Source of the DNA: Prunus persica
Taxonomy: Eukaryota > Streptophyta > Magnoliopsida > Rosales > Rosaceae
Direction of reading: 5' to 3'
DNA: 64,000 nucleotides
Assembly (NCBI RefSeq): GCF_000346465.2
Contig: NC_034014.1
Span: 7,406,890 to 7,470,889 of the forward strand
Shown here one piece after another: positions 57,211-64,000 of this stretch. The translations under genes and the position numbers were made by a program. The notes under the pieces were generated by a model. That model was not told where the DNA came from and searched no databases. It worked only from the letters and a program-made list of their open reading frames with translations. Numbering within the stretch: the first letter of the stretch is position 1; each line of letters opens with the position of its first letter.

Positions 57211-58600
57211 CCCTTTCTTGTTTGACGAGCTGGCTCAGATTCCATAGACCCAATTTGTTTAGGAAATTAAAATCTCACACTGGAGTGAGGGTGCTCCTAT
57301 TTTAGAGAGAGAAGTTTTTACCATCAAGTATCCCTAATTTTCCAAATAACTGCATCCTCAATAAGTAATCCAAATCAATTATGTAATCAGACCCCCACAT
57401 CTAGAAAGAAATAGAAAAGAAAGAAGAATTGAGAAATTCTTTTGATTCCTTATAGATTGGAGAAAAGGGATAGAATAGAATGAGAAATGGGAAATTCTTT
57501 GTTCCCTGAGATAAGAAGATTGAGAAGAGAATTGGGACATAACTATTTAAGTATTGTTTGAATGAAGATGTTCTTGTTCTCCAAAGAAATGGGATTTAAG
57601 AGTCAAGAATAGGGGCACTGAGATTTTGGATGCACAAGAAAATTGATAGAGCAAATAACAAATCAACCATCAATATTTGACCCATGGTGATGTATTCAAG
57701 AACAGGAAGGTGATTTTATAGCAAGGAATTCAATATTTGATGGAGTGGCTACAATAACTATCAATCAAAGGTGAATATCAAGCTTGAATATTTGAACATA
57801 GGAAGAGATAGAGAATGAACAACATACATACCAAAAGAACATCCATAAGACCCAAATAGCAGAAACGCAACTAACAATCTGAAATCCACCACATATCATA
57901 GTTGAGGAAATATAAAGTCCATAGGCAGACATGTAATTGAAGTCATCGAGTTGAAGCAATATGAATAGCCACAATTTGAGTAGTAATCGTACAGAAAATA
58001 ACAACAAATCCCCATCGAAAAACCCTAATGTGAGCAACAATCCACCAAGAACATCATATGCCATAAGAACAACAACATATCCCAACATATATGGATTTGG
58101 AAATCCCCAATTCGAAGGCTTGAAATCAGCAATCTCATAGAAAAAAACCCAAAAGTGAGTAGCAATCGATCAAGAACATTGAAAATTCCCAAAAATCGGC
58201 AATAAAACCCAGTTGAGAAACACTTGAATCAATTCAAAGATGAGGCTGAAAATCCCCAATAGTAAGCTGAATAGAAACCTTAAAGGCAGTTTAACGAAAT
58301 TGAGAATCTAAGAATGAAGTGGAAGAATCAGATATCAACGTTGATTTCCATGGAGTTCCAGAAAAGAATGTCAAGGCATAGAAAGCAGAAGTAGAAGAAC
58401 TTAGGATCGATCCATGGCTTTTGCCTAACACATGGACAACACATATTGGGTGGCGTGGAGCACGTGTGGCCGTTGGGCTTTCACACTTGGGCTAACCCGC
58501 TTTGATACCATGTTAACGAAAGAGAAATACAGAGAGAATTAAGAAGAAGATGAACTTTTTTGTATTATTTCTCAGATTATCATACTATACTTAGGGATAG
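57211..58600 (-). mobile_element. Copia-type element fragment with primer-binding site
   Basis: On the minus strand an LTR end ...CGTTAACA is followed at once by TGGTATCAAAGCGGG (58511-58497), complementary to the initiator-Met tRNA, as in plant Copia elements. The LTR extends toward 58600. Downstream to about 57220 there is no gag or pol frame, so this is a deleted or non-coding derivative. Confidence 0.6.
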
Positions 58601-59370
58601 ACCCATGATTTCAAAATGGGGTGGGCTAAATTTGCCTTATGTACAAACCTATTAAAAAGATAGATTACTCGAGGGTACGAGGGAATTTTATTGATAACAA
58701 AAACAACACAGAGAAACATAATGAGCCCATCAAAATGCATCTAGTACAACCTTAAATAAAAACAACATTAAACTACAAGAAAAAAGCCGTTAGTTTTTTT
58801 TTAATACAAGTGATAGTCTAAAGGGAGAGGAGGTTTCTCACATATATACTAATAAATAATATATTCATAATGATGTTGAGAGATTAATAAAAAAATAAAA
58901 ATTCAAGCAATTAATAAATAATTTTGTGAGTAAAAGATAAAGCAAAATTAAAGAGTGGTAAATGATTTTGGTGGTGTGAAAATTTTGAAGAAATAGGTGG
59001 GTTTTATAGGGAAAATTGAATAGTACAAAAACTTTAGAAAAAGAAAGAAAATTGATGTTGGTATTAATTTTCAAAAAAATTCTATTGGTATTAATTGCAC
59101 TAACAATATCAAATCATGCTTGAGTAGCTTCAATGAGTGTGAGTATTACTTTTTAAAAACCAACCGTTGGATGAGCAAAGGTTGGTTGAGTGCATGGGCG
59201 CTGATGAGTGAGTAGATATAGTAGTTGCGCTGAGGTGAGTGAAGTTACTCCTGAGTGGGGGTGTGTGGGTTGCACTTGGGTGGGCTGGGTATTAACGTTG
59301 GGTTATAAAAGATCAATCACCTGTGCTATAGCCCAGATTAGCATGTGCATAGGTCCGTCCCTGACTGCAT
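58590..59370. mobile_element. Probable degenerate hAT-like element
   Basis: The left end is TTAGGGATAGACCCATG. The right end, inverted, is CAGGGACGGACCTATG, similar to the CAGGGGCGGAGC-type ends of hAT elements. No clean 8-bp duplication is visible and no transposase is present. Confidence 0.45.
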
Positions 59371-59696
59371 TAGCTCAAAGTGTCTATATGTATTTCTTAT
59401 TTCTTTTTTTTCCTTGTGGCATAAGTGTTCTTATTTCCATAAAATATTATGACTGCTAGGCCTACTTGCCGAAGTTGTTGCCATTTGTTTTTGATGAAAA
59501 AGTTGTTGCCATTTCATTCCATCAGTTAAATGAAAACCAGTGACAGAAGCAGAAGAGAAGGACAGGACCCTTTTTATCTCTTTATTTATTTTGATTTTGA
59601 TATATTGTTCCATATTTAGTTATTGTCTCCACCCCAAGCGAACCAGTCATTTTGCAATTTTCTTTTCTCCTTAAACTTGTAGCTCCTTTGATTGAT

Positions 59697-60007
59697 ATAC
59701 AGGGATTTTCGTCCCGATGCAATTAAAAAATATCATCAAAAGTGTTATCTTTTAACCAAATGCTTCAAAATACAAAAGAATTCTACACAAGCATCCTTTG
59801 AGCCTAAATTTTGGCCTAAAGTTAACCAAAATACAAACGAATTCTATACAGGGATTTTCGTCGCGATGCAGTAGAATTTTTCCCAAACGACAAATACAGA
59901 ATGGGCTTCCTTAATAATGTATTGCAATTTGCATGCATGACATCACAAAAATAGAACGTTGATAATGTATTGCAATTTGCATGCGTGCATCACAAAAATA
60001 GAATTTT
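59697..60007. repeat. Two sets of short direct repeats
   Basis: ATACAGGGATTTTCGTC(C/G)CGATGCA occurs at about 59697 and 59847, 150 bp apart. Then a 48-bp unit starting ATAATGTATTGCAATTTGCA is repeated in tandem (about 59914 and 59962). Confidence 0.8.
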
Positions 60008-60097
60008 GATATGGGGCTAACAACTCGTTTGGGCCCATTTTATAATATTCTATCACCATTCATATTTTAGATCAACACTCAAAGATAATTCTAACAA

Positions 60098-60256
60098 GCA
60101 AAGGACCTATTACTATAGTGGTTTGAAGTATTTATTATCTTATATAAAATTTTTGGTTTGAGTCTTAGTATCCGTGTAGTGTGTGAATTTAGTATATTAT
60201 CGCTTCTTTCAATAGAAAAGGTTTTTTTTCTAAAAAAAGGAACAAAAAAAAGGGAA
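60098..60256 (+). mobile_element. tRNA-derived SINE, family A, second copy
   Basis: Homologous to 50698-50845 (GCAAAGGACC start, TATAGTGGTTTG A-box region, GGTTTGAGTC B box, CAATAGAAAAGG 3' part). It is flanked by an 11-bp repeat AATTCTAACAA (60087-60097 and 60257-60267). Confidence 0.9.
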
Positions 60257-60621
60257 AATTCTAACAAATAATTAGCCAAATTAAACTGCATTTAGTCATC
60301 TAACTGTGATCAAATGAACATATGAACCGGATATTCTATAAAAAATATAAATATTCATGACAACAGTTAAATGATTTCCAAATTGACCTATTTATTTAGT
60401 TTTTTTTTTTTTTTTGCAAAGATGTTCCTTTAATAATGAAGTAAAAATGAGTAGTTTTGAAAAATACATAAATCCAACGCTTAGGGCGTCATATATATGT
60501 TTATCTCTGTTATCTGTACAACGCACAATGACGTTTAGTGAAAACTAAGTTGTGGACTTACATATTAATGATTGAATAAATCTAACCAGTTATATGAGTG
60601 GTAGCATAAAAAGATATATAT

Positions 60622-60734
60622 TGCCAACGGGATCTAGCTTAGTGAAAAATGACATTGATTTGTAGACTAGTGGTCTCAGGTACGACACCCCAGTCTCCTT
60701 GTAGTTTTGACTATCGCTTGAACTAAAAAAAAAG
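60622..60734 (+). mobile_element. SINE, family B, third copy
   Basis: The head TGCCAACGGGATCTAGCTTAG matches the head at 36279. A B-box-like AGGTACGACACCC and the 3' module CTATCGCTTGAACTAAAAA follow. AAAAGATATATAT-type repeats flank it, although the TA-rich context makes them weaker evidence. Confidence 0.72.
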
Positions 60735-60793
60735 AAAAGATATATATATATATTTAATGGATTGTAACTTGCAAATAATATAACGCTACCAGG

Positions 60794-61373
60794 TAGGGGT
60801 GGGCACGGTTCGGTTTGGACCGGTTTTTGCCTCAAATTAGAACCGATCCAATACTATTCATCCGGTTTGGTTCGGTTCGGTTTTAATAAAAAAAATTTCA
60901 AAAACTGTCCGGTTCGGTTTGAACCGGTTTCGGTCCGGTTCCGGTTCGGTTCGGTTTTGAACCGGATTATAAAAATTATTTTTTAAAATTACTTTTTAAT
61001 ACAATTCTCAACTGAAATATTATTTTTTTACTTGAAAATTAACAAATTATTCAATTTCATATAAAAAATAAATATTAAAGTGAGAAAATAGAGATATTTT
61101 GACATTGAACTTGGATAAATATTATGTTTTTTTTAGTGAAATTAAAAATATAGCATTAAATATAAATATATATATTGAAATTATATATTTTTTTAGTTTC
61201 ACCGGTTCGGTTCGGTTTTTGAAGACATGGAACCGGATCCGGAACCGGTCCAAACCGGTCCGGTTCGGTTTTTGACCGGTTTTTGACTTTTTGGTCAACT
61301 CGGTTTTTTTCCGGTTTGGTTCGGTGCGGTTTGGTTTGGATTTCCGGTTCGCCGGTTTGAGTGCCCACCCCTA
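60794..61373. mobile_element. Non-autonomous hAT element with 8-bp target duplication
   Basis: The ends are TAGGGGTGGGCACGG and, inverted, TAGGGGTGGGCACTC. A perfect 8-bp repeat CTACCAGG flanks it (60786-60793 and 61374-61381). Both arms are packed with CGGTTCGGTT words. It belongs to a very common plant MITE type. No transposase. Confidence 0.92.
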
Positions 61374-61381
61374 CTACCAGG

Positions 61382-62810
61382 CCCTCAATTGATAAATAAT
61401 CGTTCTCAGGTTCCTAGAGGATCCTCTTTGTAATTTCTTTTAATGTTAAAAAAACAGGGTGATATTATTTGTACTACAGTTATTGACTACAAATTGCTGA
61501 CCACATGTCTAATACAAAGGGGACCCACATACATTGGAATGTGGTATAAACAACATTATTAAAAAAAAAAAGAAAGAGATAAATAAATCATCATCTTCAC
61601 CTAAATATATACAATAATTGCAAGCAAGACAATTATTACATGCAAGACATAAAAGTGAAGCCTCAAGAGTCAAGACCTTAAAAAATAGAACATCAAAAGA
61701 ATAATCTAGTGGATATGCCAAAAATTTTACTCAAAAAAGAAACTTCCAAGTCTCGTTTTCTTGCGTGTGGATGGTTATGGGGCTGTAATGCAGTAATGGA
61801 ATTAATATTTACTCTTTGTGGTTGTCTTAGCGTGGTTGTACTTGATTCTTTGGCAAAAGAATAGAATCTTATTCTTTTTCTGCTTTATTAGGTAAATTTC
61901 TTCAAGTCTCGTTGTCTCTTTTCACTACCATGGCATAGCTGGTAGCATTCCCACATTTTTTTAGAATTTACAATTGTAATCATATGGTAGGTTAACACAT
62001 TCTTTATCTATATCGGTGGTTACCATTCCAGCTAAGACGAAACATGAGAATGAGATGATATCAAAAAATTTCAGAATTCTTGATCGTTTGGGATTAGAAA
62101 GAATATATATAGGAGCCAATTAAGCAGTGTTAGATAGATCAATTAAGACGTAAGACTGCCTCTCTCATGTTGTATGAGAAACAAAACTCTATAATATTTT
62201 ACAACTTCTTTGTTATAAAATTTTAAGGTGAGGACTTTGTCGTTATCGTTTTAATTAAGCATTTGTTCTTTTAGAGAAAGTGAAGTATTGCAATGCATAC
62301 TCTACTACTATCATGATAGAGTAAGTAATTCACATGTGAGACCAGACGAATGTACGTTACTCAATATAAATTGTTCACGTGTTTCATTCAAGTCATACAT
62401 ATGAATGGACATGTTGAACATTATTATTCCACATTAAGAAAGTGAAGCTTTAAAATGTCACGATGCTTGTAATATCGAACACAATTGATTTTGAGTTGAA
62501 AAAGTCTTTCCTAGCTACATTTGTAATATATTATGTCATCATGTAATCCAATGTGTCATAAATCGGCTATCAATTTCCATGACTATCACATATATGTGAT
62601 CAAGCAAACATACAATTGAATGTATGGTCCATTTTATATGAATCTCAATCAATAAATTATGTAGGTATTCCTATTAACTATAATTATATACGTCATCTTC
62701 GTAGCATCCACATAGATGAAGTGCAAGACTTTGTGACGAGTACTATAGTGACATTCCAAACATTCCTCCTAGACGTACGCCTAAAGGAACATATTGGACG
62801 TCCACTTAAG
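61382..62810. other. Spacer upstream of kiwellin, no gene seen
   Basis: AT-rich sequence. No gene or complete element is recognised. Confidence 0.45.
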
Positions 62811-62815
62811 TTCAG

Positions 62816-62822
62816 TATATAA
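62816..62822 (+). promoter_or_regulatory. TATA box of the kiwellin gene
   Basis: TATATAA lies 72 bp before the start codon, implying a leader of about 40 nt. Confidence 0.65.
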
Positions 62823-62887
62823 GCAAATGCAATCTCCTTCCTCAGATCACCCCTCACCTTTACTTAATATTCCGAATAGTTTCTCAA

Positions 62888-63559
62888 ATGGCAAGTACTT
62901 TAGTCTTAATGTTGGTTTCTCTTTCCCTCATCTTAATCAATATCATTAGCCTTCCTCTTCCAACAATGGCCATCTCTTCATGCAAAGGTCCATGCAAAAC
63001 CCCCAACGACTGTGCTGGTCAGCTCACCTGCATCAACCGCAAGTGCAATGACGACCCCGCTGTTGGGACACACATATGCAGTGGTGGTGGGGGCGGAGGT
63101 GGAGGAGGAGGAGGCGGAGGAGGAGGCAATTGTAAGTCCTCAGGAACTCTCAATTGCGGGGGAAAATCATTCCCCCAATTTACATGCTCGCCGCCAGTGA
63201 CGTCATCCACGAGCGCTAAACTCACGCTCAATGACTTCAGCGAAGGCGGCGAAGGTGGGGACCCATCAGAGTGCGACGGGAGATTCCACTCTAACAGTGA
63301 GCGCGTGGTGGCACTTTCCACTGGGTGGTATGACGAGGGGTCAAGGTGTGGAAGGTTAATAAGAATTACGGCGAGCAATGGGAGGAGTGTGACGGCGAAA
63401 GTGGTGGACGAGTGTGATTCGGTGAACGGATGTGACAGAGAGCATGCAGGTCTGCCGCCGTGTAGGAACAACATTGTTGATGGGTCTGCAGCAGTGTGGA
63501 ATGTTTTGGGATTGAACAAAGATTTAGGGATTGTGGACGTCACTTGGTCCTTGGCCTAG
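62888..63559 (+). CDS. Kiwellin (ripening-related/grip22-like secreted protein)
   Basis: Kiwellins are secreted, cysteine-rich, double-psi-beta-barrel proteins found in ripe fruit and in defence; some maize members block a fungal effector. This intronless gene encodes 223 residues. A signal peptide ends near 29. The N-terminal kissper-like module (about 31-64) has Cys at 32, 36, 42, 48, 53 and 64. A pure run of 15 glycines (66-80) links it to the barrel domain (about 84-223), with [45 protein letters not shown] and a WNVLGL motif. The layout and length are typical; the glycine linker is long. A TATA box lies 72 bp upstream. Confidence 0.95.
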   Translation: MASTLVLMLVSLSLILINIISLPLPTMAISSCKGPCKTPNDCAGQLTCINRKCNDDPAVGTHICSGGGGGGGGGGGGGGGNCKSSGTLNCGGKSFPQFTCSPPVTSSTSAKLTLNDFSEGGEGGDPSECDGRFHSNSERVVALSTGWYDEGSRCGRLIRITASNGRSVTAKVVDECDSVNGCDREHAGLPPCRNNIVDGSAAVWNVLGLNKDLGIVDVTWSLA

Positions 63560-64000
63560 TTAAGTCACGACCCTACCGTAGTAGTACTTAATTAATCTAA
63601 ATAAATGAAATAATTAAGGACTATGTTTCATATGTATGGCATACCATGATGCCAAGAAGTACGTACGCATAGTATTGTTTGGATTTGTAATTTATGTAGT
63701 TTATGCCAAGAAGGACTATGTTTCATGAATTTGTAATTTATGGAATTAATTTTCCCATCTTGGTGTTTTGTTATATTTATGTAGTTGTCTTTGTTGGGAG
63801 TATTCCAGCTTAGCTTAAGAGCTTTAAAAATCTTTGGTCCCATTTCCAATTGGTTTTGGATTAGATGTTCACATCTTACATGCTTCTATATATCACAATA
63901 ACATGTTTAGTGCGAAAGACGCCCACATAAGGGATCGTGTTGAGACCAGCTCTGAACATCCATTGTTAACCTCGGGTTTCTCTGCGAGTCTCACGAATAC
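63560..64000. other. 3' flank of kiwellin
   Basis: A short direct repeat (GGACTATGTTTCAT at 63618 and 63713) lies in the likely 3' region. No further gene is seen before the window ends. Confidence 0.5.

Noticed and set aside
57765..58088. Hydrophobic 107-residue minus-strand frame
   Set aside because: It looks membrane-like only because of T-rich composition in a Copia-derived non-coding region; no family likeness.
63019..63543. 174-residue minus-strand frame with a poly-proline run
   Set aside because: It is an antisense shadow of the kiwellin gene; the proline run mirrors the glycine hinge.

Overview
This is a 64 kb piece of plant nuclear DNA. It is AT-rich, has GT-AG introns, long GA/CT microsatellites, and many plant-type transposons (PIF/Harbinger, hAT, Helitron, CACTA, Mutator-like foldbacks, tRNA-derived SINEs, LINE, Gypsy and Copia remnants). 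The host genes are eudicot: an intronless LysM receptor-like kinase, an alpha carbonic anhydrase, a BEL1-like homeodomain factor and a kiwellin. A woody eudicot, probably Rosaceae, fits best, but that is inferred from remembered protein likeness, not from a search.

Layout. 0-3.4 kb: a minus-strand, six-exon gene fragment resembling the silencing factor MOM1 but lacking its helicase part, beside a decayed LINE tail. 4.6-6.6 kb: two LTR-like sequences head to head. 7.19-11.26 kb: a complete-looking PIF/Harbinger transposon with both genes, terminal inverted repeats and a TAA target duplication. 11.9-16.6 kb: convergent LysM receptor-like pseudokinase (+) and alpha carbonic anhydrase (-). 16.6-29 kb: repeat-rich DNA with a MITE, a SINE, a Helitron, a palindromic MITE, large LTR-like repeats and a CACTA end. 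29.3 kb: a small gene for a secreted 78-residue peptide with a clear TATA box. 30-33 kb: more DNA transposons. 34.0-39.9 kb: a four-exon BEL1-like homeodomain gene (-), its first intron holding a SINE and retroelement pieces. 41-62.8 kb: almost entirely repeats, including two long foldback elements, tandem Helitrons, an intronless broken copy of an ESCRT IST1-like gene and a LINE reverse-transcriptase fragment inside Gypsy-like leader sequence. 62.9-63.6 kb: an intronless kiwellin gene.

The host genes do not form one pathway. The LysM protein (chitin or oligosaccharide perception at the plasma membrane), the carbonic anhydrase and kiwellin (secreted) and the small peptide all act at or outside the cell surface; the BEL1-like factor is nuclear and developmental. 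The most unusual items are the truncated but splice-consistent MOM1-like gene built by an internal 470-bp duplication, the intact Harbinger element, the small peptide gene, and a set of mobile elements whose exact target-site duplications can be read directly.
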